A DNA stretch of 64,000 nt from Denitromonas halophila (lineage in GTDB: Bacteria > Pseudomonadota > Gammaproteobacteria > Burkholderiales > Rhodocyclaceae). This document shows positions 40,083 through 53,000 of this stretch, one piece after another. The stretch spans positions 41,172 to 105,171 of the forward strand of contig NZ_VMNK01000019.1 of assembly GCF_007625155.1 (NCBI RefSeq), given 5' to 3'. Made by a program: the position numbers and the translations under genes. How positions within the stretch are numbered: position 1 is the stretch's first letter; each line of letters starts with the position of its first letter. The notes under the pieces are model-generated. The model worked only from the letters and a program-made list of their open reading frames with translations. It was not told the DNA's origin and ran no database searches.

Positions 40083-40630
40083 CGCGTCCCGATCCCGATA
40101 TTGATGCCGATGCCCACCCCGGAGCCACTTCCGCCGCCGATCCCGAAGCCGCCAAAAAACCGGCCGTCGCGCGGATACTCGTAAGTGGTCGAGGTGCGCA
40201 GCACCACCTCGTCGCGAAAATGCACGTTGAAATAGGTGGCGGTGCCGGGGTTGCCGATATTGCTGATATTCCAGTCATACACCGTCTCACCCGACAGCGA
40301 AAAATGCTCGACGCTGCGCTGCGGACCGAGCTGGTCGATCACCTGCACCACCGTCATGCCCGGCCGGATGCGGGCCAGGCGGTCGGCGGCGAGGCCATCC
40401 CAGGTCTCGACCACCTGACCGGTCGCATCGAACTTCACCTGCACAAACGTGGTGCCGAAGGGCTGGGTGGCGTACTGCCACAACTCACCCCCACCGGGCA
40501 GCACGATGATCCGGGTCGGCGCGCCATGCTCGGAGCGCACCTGCACCGCCGACTGCCCCGGCGCGATCGGCGGCCGCGTCGCGCAGGCCGACACACCCAA
40601 CACCAGCAACACCGCCAGCCACATTTTCAT
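40079..40630 (-). CDS. Probable lipoprotein with BamE/OmlA-like repeat and glycine-rich tail
   Basis: A 183-residue protein with a lipoprotein signal (lipobox VSAC, Cys at residue 16). The body contains SmpA/OmlA (BamE)-like patterns, such as LARIRPGMTVVQVIDQLGP followed by a Trp-containing strand (VYDWNISN). The last 25 residues are glycine-rich (FGGFGIGGGSGSGVGIG). It is a diverged paralogue of the next upstream gene, sharing QPxGTT, RIxPGxxxxQV and TVxDWxIxN patterns. A role at the outer membrane is inferred from the lipid anchor. Its stop codon is within the adjacent inverted-repeat element. Confidence 0.75.
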   Translation of the reverse strand: MKMWLAVLLVLGVSACATRPPIAPGQSAVQVRSEHGAPTRIIVLPGGGELWQYATQPFGTTFVQVKFDATGQVVETWDGLAADRLARIRPGMTVVQVIDQLGPQRSVEHFSLSGETVYDWNISNIGNPGTATYFNVHFRDEVVLRTSTTYEYPRDGRFFGGFGIGGGSGSGVGIGINIGIGTR

Positions 40631-40632
40631 GA

Positions 40633-41121
40633 TCAGCGCCCCTTGTACTCGATGTCTCGGCCCGTGCGCACGACCTGGCCCTGGGGATTGAAATAGACGT
40701 TGAAGAAGACCGGCTCGGCCCCGTTACTGTTGTCGATCAGCCAGTCCCAGACCGTCTCGTTCTTGAGTTGAAAGTACTGCGTCTTGGCCGGCTTGCCGAG
40801 CAGGCGGCGCACCTGATCCTGATTCAAGCCGGGCTGGATGCGGGCGAACTGCGTTTCGGTCAGCACCTGCTCGACCTTCTGCACGATATTGCGGCTATCG
40901 ACCGTGATCAGATAGCAGGTGGTGCCCTGCGGCTGCTGGGTGTACTCCCAGGTCACCGACCCATCCTCGTTGCGCCACTCGATCCCCGGCGGGCCGAGCT
41001 TGTCGCGCACCTCGAAGCCGGTCGACACGCCGGGCTTGAGGTCGTCGATGACGAACTGATCACACGCGCTGAGCCCGAACAGGCTCAACACACCACACAG
41101 CAGGGACAGCAACTTCTTCAT
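40633..41121 (-). CDS. BamE/OmlA-like lipoprotein
   Basis: A 162-residue protein starting at MKKLLSLLCG with a lipobox LSAC (about residue 20). It contains ARIQPGLNQDQVRRLLGKP and ETVWDWLIDN, similar to the SmpA/OmlA fold and to the downstream gene. The ATG at 41121 has GGAGG upstream; the longer frame has no signal peptide at its start. Two bases separate it from its paralogue, so the two are cotranscribed. It is unlikely to be the canonical BamE of the BAM complex, because of its size and tandem duplication. Confidence 0.75.
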   Translation of the reverse strand: MKKLLSLLCGVLSLFGLSACDQFVIDDLKPGVSTGFEVRDKLGPPGIEWRNEDGSVTWEYTQQPQGTTCYLITVDSRNIVQKVEQVLTETQFARIQPGLNQDQVRRLLGKPAKTQYFQLKNETVWDWLIDNSNGAEPVFFNVYFNPQGQVVRTGRDIEYKGR

Positions 41122-41300
41122 GAGGCCTCCGTCGAAAATGGGCCGATCCGTGCGCCGCACGGCCCCCGGCGCTAGAATGTCGGGGGTTTGACGCAGCGTT
41201 TTCGCGATGTCGGCGGGATGCGCGAGCAGTTTGTTTCGCACCACACCGGCCAGCGTTGGTCCCATTTTGACACTCGATAGCTTCCAGGAGAGCTAGCAAA

Positions 41301-42413
41301 ATGCAAAAAACAGTACTCGCACTGGCCCTGTTCGGCCTCGGCCTCGGTGTTGCCCATGCTGACGCCGTCAAAATCGGCCACGCCGGCCCGCTGACCGGCC
41401 CGATCGCCCACATTGGCAAGGACGGCGAGAACGGTGCCCGTCTGGCGGTTGAAGACGCCAACGCTGCCGGCGTCATGATTGCCGGCAAGAAGGTCACCTT
41501 CGAGCTGATGGGCGAAGACGACCAGGCCGACCCGCGCATGGCCACCACCGCCGCCCAGCGCCTGGCCGATGCCGAAGTCGTCGGCGTGGTCGGTCACGTC
41601 ACCTCCGGCGCCTCGATCCCCGCCTCGCGCGTGTATGAGCAGGCCGGCATTCCGGTCATCACGCCCTCGGCCACCAACCCCAAGCTGACCCGCCAAGGCT
41701 ACAAGGTCACCTTCCGCGTTATCGCCAACGACCTGCAGCAGGGCGCCGCGATGGCCCAGTACGCCGCCGAATCGCTCAAGCTCAAGAAGGTCGCCATCAT
41801 CGACGACCGCACCGCTTACGGCCAGGGTCTGGCCGACGCCTTCTCTGACGCGCTCAAAGGCTACGGCGTGCAAGTGGTGGGCCGCGAATTCACCAACGAC
41901 AAGGCCACCGACTTCATGGCCATCCTCACCAAGATCAAGGGCCAGCAGCCTGACGCCATCTTCTACGGCGGCATGGACGCCCAGGCGGCACCGATGCTGC
42001 GCCAGATGCGCCAGCTCGGCTACGCAGGCAAGTTCCTTGGCGGCGACGGCGTGTGCACCGGCGAAATGCTCAAGCTCGGCGGCGAGGCCCTCAAGGAAGA
42101 CACCTACTGCTCGCAAGCCGGCATCCCGATGGAGAAAATGCCCAAGGGCGCCGACTTCAAGGCCCGCTTCAAGAAGCGCTTCAACACCGACGTGCAGCTC
42201 TACGCGCCCTACAGCTACGACGCCGCCATGGCGATGATCGAAGCCATGAAGGTCGCCGGCTCGACCGCACCGGCCAAGTACCTGCCGGCGCTGCAGAGCA
42301 TTTCGTATGAAGGCGTCACCGGCCAGATCGCCTTCGACAAGTTCGGCGACATCAAGTCGGGCGGCACCACGCTGTTCCAGTTCAAGGACGGCAAGTGGGC
42401 CACCCTGAACTGA
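41301..42413 (+). CDS. Branched-chain amino acid ABC transporter substrate-binding protein (LivJ/LivK type)
   Basis: A 370-residue periplasmic binding protein with signal peptide (MQKTVLALALFGLGLGVAHA) and the type-I fold. Family features are KIGHAGPLTGPIAHIGKDGENGARLAVEDAN (in part) and VIDDRTAYGQGLADAFSDAL. AGGAG lies ten bases before the ATG. No permease or ATPase gene is adjacent, so it is an orphan binding protein working with a transporter elsewhere. A strong terminator follows. Confidence 0.93.
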   Translation: MQKTVLALALFGLGLGVAHADAVKIGHAGPLTGPIAHIGKDGENGARLAVEDANAAGVMIAGKKVTFELMGEDDQADPRMATTAAQRLADAEVVGVVGHVTSGASIPASRVYEQAGIPVITPSATNPKLTRQGYKVTFRVIANDLQQGAAMAQYAAESLKLKKVAIIDDRTAYGQGLADAFSDALKGYGVQVVGREFTNDKATDFMAILTKIKGQQPDAIFYGGMDAQAAPMLRQMRQLGYAGKFLGGDGVCTGEMLKLGGEALKEDTYCSQAGIPMEKMPKGADFKARFKKRFNTDVQLYAPYSYDAAMAMIEAMKVAGSTAPAKYLPALQSISYEGVTGQIAFDKFGDIKSGGTTLFQFKDGKWATLN

Positions 42414-42435
42414 TTCACGTTCAGTGACCCAAAAG

Positions 42436-42463
42436 GCCCGCCACCGCGATGGCGGGCTTTTTT
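42436..42463 (+). terminator. Rho-independent terminator of the binding-protein gene
   Basis: GCCCGCCA / TGGCGGGC forms an 8-bp GC-rich stem with a 6-base loop and is followed by six T residues, 22 bases after the stop codon. Confidence 0.9.
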
Positions 42464-42488
42464 CGTCAAGGCATTTCACGCCCGATCC

Positions 42489-43562
<1,074 letters not shown>

Positions 43563-44054
43563 TCGGCTGCTGCGCTCGTGGCGATGCCTGTCGCGCCGGC
43601 GGCACCGCCCCCAAACTGCCTGCACTGACGCGCCTCGCACACAGCCTATGTCTCATCAAGGCATGGCTGTGGCGGGCGACAAAGCGTCGAATTTTTTTAC
43701 ACTCCATGCCTAACGCGTAGGACACAGGCCACAAGGATCGCTTGTGTAACAATCGTTTGCAACATGCGGTACATGTCTTGCTTCATGACCCCACACCCAT
43801 CGACATGTGTCTAATTGGCCGACACACCCCCGTCTGCCAAGCCTGAAGAACACTGCATTCGAACTCCCCCGACCCCGGCACTCAAGAACCGGGCAGGGAC
43901 CGCGGCAATGACTGATGGACCGACGCGCACCTTCACGGCGCCCACCGGCACTGCCTCTGCTTTTCACTTCGCGGCGGGCTGAAGTCCACATTCTGTCTCA
44001 CCGGCGATGCACCTGCATCCCAGCCCCCACGATGCGCCAACCGGGAGAAGTACC
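43563..44054 (+). promoter_or_regulatory. Long leader/upstream region of the adhesin operon
   Basis: No gene is convincing in these 492 bases. A short stem CGAC/GTCG followed by AATTTTTTT (43677-43700) may terminate the antiporter transcript. A small dyad ACATG-N5-CATGT lies at 43762-43776. Overlapping it, CGGTACATGTCTTGC at 43767-43781 has the GG/GC spacing of a -24/-12 sigma54 promoter but three deviations from consensus. GGAGAAG precedes the GTG start at 44055. Confidence 0.4.
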
Positions 44055-47000
44055 GTGAGCCAAGGGGCCCTGACCTATCTGCGTCGCCAATATCTGTGCG
44101 TATTGCGCCGCTGTGCCTTCCTCAATGCCTTTTCGAGCTGGCTGTTGCTCGCCGCCCCGATGGCCATGGCGGGGCAACCCGGCATCGTCACCGACGGGCG
44201 GACGGCGACCACGCTGACCCAGGCGGGGGCGGTCACCGACATCACCACGGCCACGGTCAGAGGCAACAACGCCTTCAACTCCTTCTCGCGCTTCAACATC
44301 GGCTCGGGCCAGACGGTCAATCTGCACCTGCCCCAGCAAACCGCCAACCTGCTCAACCTGGTGCGCAACGAACGCAGCCAGATCGACGGGGTGATGAATG
44401 CCTACAAGGACGGGCGCATCGGCGGTAACGTGTTCTTCTTCAACCCGCACGGCATGGTCGTGGGCGCGCAAGGCCAGATCAACGTGGGCAGCCTCACCGT
44501 CGCCACACCGACACCGGCCTACATGGAACGGCTGATCGGCCCCGGCGGGGCGATTGACGACGCGGCGGTCGATCAGGCGCTGCGCGGCGAAATCCCGCTG
44601 TCCGAATCGGGCCTGATCACGGTCAAGGGCTCGGTCAAAGCCGCCCGCGCGGTGCAACTGGCCGCGGCCAATGTCAGCATCGACGGTGGCGCGCGCATCG
44701 AAGCCGGCGCCGCAGCGCATGCCGGCTTTGGCGCACTGGTCAATATCGACGGCCTCGAAGCCGGCGCGCAGATGCTGCAGGACGGCGACACCGTGCGCAT
44801 CGTTGCCGCCGACGCCGTGAACATTGCCGGTGCCGTGTCGGCCGATGGCGCCAGCGGCGAAGCTGCCGGCCGCATCCGCATCGACGCCGGCGGCGACATC
44901 ACCGTGGCCGACGGCGGCCGGGTGTCGGCCGACGGCCGTGGCGCCAATTCTGACGGCGGCAAGATCCGCGTCTGGGCCGAAGAGACGGCCACGCTGGCCA
45001 CCGGCGGCGAGCTGTCGGCCCGCGGCGGCGAAGTCTCCGGCGACGGCGGCCATATCGAATTTTCGGCCACCGAAACCGTCAAGCTCGAAGGTGGCGCGCT
45101 CAAGGCCAATGCCACCGCCGGCAAACGCGGCGCGGTGCTGATCGACCCCAACAACATCGAGGTGGTCAGCGCCAACCAGCACACCGACGGCGCCGACTTC
45201 ACCCTCATCGCCAACGACAAGATCACCGTCGGCAACAACATCACCATCTCCACCCGCGACATCGCCAACCCCACCACCGGCAACCACGCCACTGACGCCT
45301 CGCAAGGCGACTCGGGCGATCTCACCCTGCGCGCCGCCAACGTCGAGCTCAAAGCCGGCAGCCGCCTGCTCGCCCATGCCGACAGCGGCAGAACCGGCGG
45401 CGACGTCAAAGTCGAAGGCCGCAGCCTGGACGCCATCGGCGCCAACCGCGACGTCACCGCCAGCGTGTCGCTGACCGAAGCGACCGTCACCGGCAAGGAC
45501 ATCACCATCCGTTCGTCCGCCGAGACCTCGCTGGTGAACGAGCTGCTCGAAAACAACCCGGCTCTGACCGTGGCCGACGCCCAGCGCCAGATTGACCAGG
45601 AGCTGGACGACCCCATCGACGGCATCGGCGGCGCCTTCCTCAGCGTCACCACCAAAGCCACCGCCACCACCACGGTGCTCGGCAGCAAAGTCACTGGCAG
45701 CGGCAAGGTGACCATCAGCAGCCACGCCGGTGCGCGCTCGGGCTTCGAAAAAACCGCCACCGCCACCACCACCATCGGCGACAGCGGCGCGATCAAGAGC
45801 GAGATCCGTGGCAACACGATCGACATCACCTCGACCGCCACCACCTCGCTGGTCTACCAGATCCTCGGCACCGCCACCAAGTTGCTCGACCAAAGCTGGC
45901 TGCCCGACCCCGACGGTCCGCTGATCACCGCGCTGGACGACAACCTGTTCGACTTCAACTCGGTGCCGCTGGTGGCGCTGTCCACCGCCAAGGCGACCAC
46001 ACTGGTGGATGGCGCCACGCTGATCATCGGCACCGACACAGTCACCATCGGCGCCGACGCCGACTCGGCCGCCAAGCCGACCTTCAGCAGCCCCTTCCTG
46101 TTCTCGGCCGCCTGGGGCGAATCCACCGCCGAAGCGCGCGCCCGCGTGGTCGGCACAGCCAACGTCACCGCCACCAACGCGCTGACGGTGCAAGCCCACA
46201 CCAACACCGAGATCGATGTCACCGCCACGGTCAATTCGATCAACAAGCCGGTCGACGCCACCTTTGTGCGTGCCAACACGAGCATCACCACGATTGCCGA
46301 GGTCGGTGACAGCACCACGACCACCGGCGGTTCGATCAGCGTCGACGCGCAGACCGAGGCCGAGATCAATGCCGCCGCCGACGCCAAGAACACCGGCGGC
46401 AGCGGCGTGGGCCTGTCGCTGGCGATCAGCGAGACCACCTCGACCACCACCGCCACGCTCGGCGGCACGGCCGAAGCCACCACCGGCGATGTCAGCGTCA
46501 CCGCCAACGCCGACATCGAAGAAGGCAACTCGGCCAACGCCGCCACGCTGGGCAACCCGTCGTCGATCTCGGCCAAGATCACCAACTTCAAGGCCGGCAT
46601 CCAGCGCAACGTGGTGGGCGGCATTCTCACCGCCACCGGCAAGATCAACCCGGCCACCGCCGACCGCCTCACCAGCTTCCTCTTCCCGGGCATCAAGGAA
46701 GGCAAGTTCAACGCCGCTGGCGCGGTGGCGTGGAGCACCGGCAACAACACCGCCACCGCCTCCATCGCACCGCTGGCCGACGTCAAAGCGGCGGGCGGCA
46801 TCTCGGTCACCGCCAAGATCACCGACGACCCCAGCTCCAGCGCCGGCGCCAAGACCAGCTCCACCGGCTCGGCCGTGGGCGGCTCGGTGGCCTATGGCAG
46901 CTTTGTGAACACCGCCAATGCCTTCATCGGCAAGGGCGCCACGGTCGACGCCAAGGGCGCGCTGCGGGTCGACGCACAAACTCATGTGCCCTACCCGTGG

Positions 47001-50000
47001 CAGATCGACTGGGAAGATCCCGACGAGATCCTGAGCTTCCTGACCGGCGGCGTGCTGGACATGTTCCTCACCACCTATTCGATCAACTCCGCCAAGGGCA
47101 AGAGCGGCATCGGCCTGGCCGTGGGCGTGAACCTGTTCGACCTCGACAACAACGCCACCGCCTATATTGATGAAGGCGCGCAGATCAACACCCGCTACAC
47201 CGCCATCCCCGGCCTGGCCACGCAGTCGGTCAAGGTCAGCGCCAAGAACGACATCAGCCTCACCGGCGCGGTCGGCATCCTGTCCAAGAAATTCCTCGGC
47301 ACCAGCGGCGGCAAGGCCGCGCTTGGCGGCTCGGCCGGGCTGATCAGCATCGACACCAACGCCAGCGCCACCATTCGCGGCAACGCCAAAGTGAACAGCG
47401 CCAACGCGGTCGACGTGGACGCCACCAACATCCAGCGCGTGATCACCGTCACCGAGGCCGGCGGCAGCTCCGACGCGGTCGGAGTGGAAGGCGCGGTGTC
47501 GATCAACACCCTCACCAACACGTCCACGGCCGCCATCGACGACGACGCCACCGTGGCCGCCGGCGACGACATCACCGTCAATGCCAAGGGCGATCTGGAG
47601 AACATCTCCGTGGCCGGCGGCGTGGTCGCCACCAAGGGCCAGGTCGGCATCGGCTTCTCGGTGTCGGTGAACACCATCGTCTCCGACGTGGCCGCCTACA
47701 TCGGCAATTTCGACCCGCTCGGCCTCGACCTCGTGCCGGCACTGGGCAACATCAGCACCACCGGCAAGGTGAATCTGGTCGCGGCGTCTGAAGTCTCGCA
47801 AGGCGCCTACTCGGTGGCCGGCGCACTGGCCACCGACAGCAAGGCCCAGACCGACATGCCCGCCGGCGCCAGCGATACGCAGGACGGCGGCGGCAGCGGC
47901 ACGGCGAGCAAGTCCGGCAAGGGCAAGTTCGGCGTGGCGGTCTCGGCCGACGTATCCATCAACGACGTGACCGCCGACACCCAGGCCTATGTCTCCGATG
48001 GCGCGACGATCGCCGCCGCCACCGCGCTCGACCTCGACGCCACCAACACCCTCGCCCTGTCGGCCCTGTCCGGCGCGGTCACCATCTCCACCCAGCAAAG
48101 CGGCAACGCGCTGGCCGGCTCCTACGCGCAGAACTCGCTCGCCGGCACCACCGCCGCCTATGCCGACGACGCCACGCTCACGCTCAGCGGCCCGCTCACC
48201 GCCGACGCCAAGACCACCGGCACCATCGAGACGCTCTCCGCATCGATCGCCGGCACCAAGGGCAAGGTCGGCGTGGCCGGCTCGGTGTCGATCAACGCCA
48301 TCGACAACAGCACCAAGACCTACCTCAGCAATGTGCTGCTCACCGGCGTGAGCACGGTCGGCCTCACCGCGCTGGATGATTCGACCATCCGCGCCATCGC
48401 CGGCGCCATCGCCTTCGGCGGCAAGGCCGGCATCGGCCTGTCCTTCAGCTGGAACCAGCTCGATAACGACACCGAGAGCTGGATCGCCAACAGCGACGTC
48501 GACGCCACCGGCCTGGTCAGCGTGGCCGCCACCACCGACAACAGCATCGACACCATCTCCGCCGCCATCGGCGCCAGCAAAGGCCCCATGGCCGGCGCCG
48601 CGGCGGTGACCATCAACACCATCGACAACAGCACCAAGACCTGGATTGCCGGCACCCGCGGCGGCGACGGCGTCGATAGCGCCGCCAACATCGCGCTGCA
48701 ATCGACCGACAGCTCGCGCATCTTCGGCCTGGCCGGCGCGCTCGGCGCCACCACCGGCTCGGCCGGCGTGGGCGTCACCTTCGCCTGGAACGATGTCGAC
48801 AACATTGTCGACGCCCGCCTCAAGAACAACGCCAACGCCGAATCCACGGCCGGCGACGTCACCGTCAAAGCCGATTCGAGCACCCACATCGAGGGCATCT
48901 CTGCCGCCGGCGGGGTGTCCGGCAAGGCCGGCGTGGCCGGCGCGGGCACGGTGGTGCAAGCGAAGAACACCGTCAAAGCCAGCATCGACGCCGGCTCGAC
49001 GGCGATCGCCGACGGCAACATCCACGTCGGCGCCGCCGACGATGTCGACCTCTTCAGCCTCGCCGGCAACGTCGCCGGCGGCGGCAAGGCCGGCATCGGC
49101 GCCTCGGCCTCGGTGCTGATCACCGACAACACCGTGGAAGCGCGCATCGACGGCAGCGCCACCGGTCGCGGCAAGCGCGCCGCCATCGATGTGCCCACCG
49201 GCGACAAGAACAGCGCCGGCGCACTGCTGACCGAATCCACCCGCGGCGTGGCGGTCACCGCCACCTCGCATGAAGACATCGAAACCATCGCCGCCGGCGG
49301 CTCGGGCGGCGGCAGCGCTGGTGTGGCCGGCTCGGCCACGGTCACCGACCTGACCGAAACCACCACCGCCGCCATCGGCAGCGGCGCGAGCATCAACCCG
49401 CTCGACGACGGCAGCAGCACGCAGGACGTCACCGTGCGCGCCTCGGACGAAACCACCTTGCTCGGCGTGGCCGGCGCGGTGGCCTTTGGCGGCAGCGGCG
49501 GCGTGGGCGCGGGCGCCGACGTGGGCCTGATCGGCAAGACCACTACCGCCAGCGTGGCCGGCAACGTGAAAGCCAACGACACCGTCACCGTCGAGGCGCG
49601 CAGCGAAGAGGACATCACCTCGGTCGCCGCCTCGCTGTCGGCCGGCGGCTCGGCCGGCATCGCCGGTTCGGCCTCAGTCTATGTGGTCGACGTCACCACC
49701 AAGAGCGAGATCGCCGACGGCGCCATAGTGCACAGCGATGGCAACGTCGTCGTCTCGGCCGATGACGACAACGAGATCGACATGATCGCCGGCAACGGCG
49801 CCTTCGGCGGCAGCGCCGGCGTGGGTGCGTCGGCCGCGGTCGCAGTGCTCACCAAGACCGTCACCGCGCGCGTGGGCACCGGCGCCACGGTCGATGCGCT
49901 GGGCACCAAGGCCGGCGTGACCATCGCCAACGGCAGCTTCAACGCCGCCACCTACACCGCCAACGGCACCGACGAGGGCGAGATCAGCGCCCCGGCCGGC

Positions 50001-53000
50001 AACAACCCCGACGGCAGCGACAGCGCCGCCCTCACCGGCCAGCGCGTCGCCAGCCGTGGCACCACCACCGGCTTCCAGGGCCTGGCGGTGACCGCCACCA
50101 ACAAGGACGACGTCGAAACCATCTCCGCCACCGGTGCCGCCGCCGGCTCCGCCGCGATCACCCTGGCCGGTGATGTGAACGTGATCACCACGACCACCAC
50201 CGCCGAGATCGCCAACAACGCGCAGATCAACCAGAACACCGGCGCCGCCGCCGGCCAGTCGGTGCTGGTTGGCGCCGGCAACGACCACTACCAGATGGGC
50301 ATCGCCGGTTCGGCCTCGGGCGCCGGCGCGGTCGGCATCGGTGCCGCCGCCGACGTGCTGGTGGCCAAGCACACCACCACGGCCAAAGTGGGCGACTCGG
50401 CCGATATCCGTGCCCGCAAGGACGTGTCCATCGAAGCCCACGGCCAGGAAGAGATCCTCTCCATCGCCGCCGGCCTCGGCGTGGGCGGCACGGTCGGCGT
50501 GGCCGGCTCCACCTCGGTGCTGTCGCTGACCAACGTCACCAGCGCCACCACCGGCACGGGTTCGGTCGTCGATGCCGACGGCAATGTGCGCATCATCGCC
50601 ACCGACGACACCGAAACCGATGTGGTCGACGGCACACTCGCGGTCGGCCTCGGCGCGGCCGGCGTGGGCGGCGCGGTGGGCGTCACCCGTATCGAGAAAG
50701 ACACCACCGCCGGTGTCGGCGCAGGCGCCACGGTCAATGCGCGCGGCAACAACACGGCCAGCATGCAGGCGCTGTCGGGCAACGACCTGACTGACCGCGA
50801 CGCCATCACCGGCCTGATGGTCGAGGCCAACTCGTCCGAAGACCTGTTCTCGGTCGCGGCCAGCGGCGCGGGCGGCTTCTACGCCGGCGTATCGGGCGCG
50901 GTCACCGTCACCAGCGTCGATTCGGACACCACCGCCGTCATCGGCAACGGCGCACTCATCAACCAGGGCGTGACCAACGGCAGCAGCACCCAGGATGTGA
51001 ACGTCAGCGCCAAGAACCACGCCAAACTCGACGCCTACACCGGCTCGCTCGCGGGCGGCGCGGTCGGCGCGGCCGGCGGCGTGGATGTGGGCACGGTCAA
51101 GAACGACACCACCGCCCTGATCGACAACAACGCGCAGGTCTCGGCCAGGCGTGATGTGGACGTCAATGCACTCACCAGCGCCGACATCGACTCGATCACC
51201 GTCAGCGCGGCTGGCGGCATCGGCGCGATTGCCGGTGGCATCTCGGTGTATTCGGTGGGCAGCGGGCTGGACGCCGAAGGGCGCAAGAAGCTCAAGTCCG
51301 ACAGCGGCGACTTCGCCGATGTGAACAGCTACGCCGACGACCAGGCCAGCGACGGCAGCATCAACAGCCTGCTCGCCGGCTCGGACGATGCGCGCATCCG
51401 CGACGCCGGGTCGCAATCGCAAGCGGCACGTGCCGGGGTCAGCATCTCCGGCGATCTGGCCGGTGCCAACACCGACGGCACCACCGCCACCATCGGCGAC
51501 GCCAACGTCACCACCACCACCGGCGCCATCGATGTCGATGCGCGTCAGGATGTGAACATCAAGGTGCTGGCCGGCGGTGCGTCGGTCGGCGGCGTCGGCC
51601 TGGGCGTCGGCGTCGGCGTGGTGGCGGTCAATGCCGGCACGGCGGCCGATGTGGCCGCGCTGGCCACGCTCAACAGCGGCGGCGCCATCTCGGCGCACGC
51701 CCACACCAAAACCGTGAGCGACCTGACCGGCTTTGCCGGCAGCTACGGCGGCATCGCCATCGATGCGGCACTGGCCTTCGTGACCGACAACAGCACCACC
51801 CGCGCCGCCATTGGCGACGGCGTGCAGATTGTGGACGCCACTGGCGTCAGCGTCTCGGCCAGCGACGATCGCAGCGCCGAGAGCGAAGCGGTCGGCGTCA
51901 GCGTCGGCGGCGCCGCTGCGGTCGGCGCTTCGGTCGCTACCGCCACCATCAACGGCGCAACCACCGCCAGTGCGGGCAACAACCTGCAGGTCGGCCAGTC
52001 GGTCGGCACGGTCGACAGCCTGAGCATCACCGCCAATTCGAGTACCACCGCGAAAGCCAAGACCATCGCCGGCAAGGCCGGCATCGGCCTGGCGGCCAGC
52101 GGCTCGGTGGCCACGGCAAACAACCTGCCGAGCGTCAGCGCGACGCTGGGCACCAACGGCCGGATTACCGTGGCCGACACGGTGACCGTCGGCGCCACCG
52201 GCACGACCCGCACCGACGCCAACGCGATCGGGGTCAATGTCTCGGCTGGCGTCGGCATCGGCGCCTCCCTCGCCACCGCCACCACCCACTCCGATGTGAC
52301 CAGCCTGGTCGGCGCGAACTCGGTCATCACCGCCCGCGCGCTGAGTCTCGACGCCACGCGCAACACCTCGGGGCCGGGGACCACCGCCTACGCCACCGGC
52401 GCCGCGGGCGGCCTGCTGTTTGCCGGCTCCGTCACCAAGGCCGAGGCCGAGTCGCTCGGCACCACCACCGCTCAGGTTGGCGACGGCAGCACCCTCGACA
52501 TCGCCGACACCGTGCATGTCGGCGCCACGCAATCAACCCGCCAGCGCGCCGACACCACCGGCATCACCGGCGGGGCAATTGCTGCGGGCGGAACGGCGTC
52601 CTGGGCCCACTCGAACAACACCACCCGCGCCATCGTGGGTGACAGCGTGAGCATCTCGCACGCTGGCGCCGCCGCAGATGCCGTCGACGTCACCGCCAAC
52701 GGCAACGACGACAACCGCGCCAGCACGGTCGCCGGCAGCGGCGGTCTGGGTTCGCTGGTGGCCGCCAACGCCACCACCGACACCACGACTCACACCACGG
52801 CAGCACTTGGCACGGCCGCGGGCGGCACGGGCCAGATCAAGGCCACGCGCGTCGATGTGAGCGCCACCCAGACGGCCCGGATCGATGCCGAGGCCGACTC
52901 CACCAACGCCTCGGCGGTCGGCTACTCGGGCGCGAAAGCGACCAACACGGCAGACACCCACACCAACGCCACCATCGGCCGCAACCTCAACGTGCAGACC

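Noticed and set aside
43563..44054. Possible c-di-GMP riboswitch in the adhesin leader
   Set aside because: No GEMM-type conserved core could be found.
43998..49271. Open frame of 1757 codons antisense to the adhesin
   Set aside because: Gly/Ala/Val/Asp-rich translation without domain logic; a by-product of GC-rich repeat codons. The + strand has signal peptide, TPS domain and TpsB partner.
49674..52532. Open frame of 952 codons antisense to the adhesin
   Set aside because: Same composition artefact; no start context or family features.
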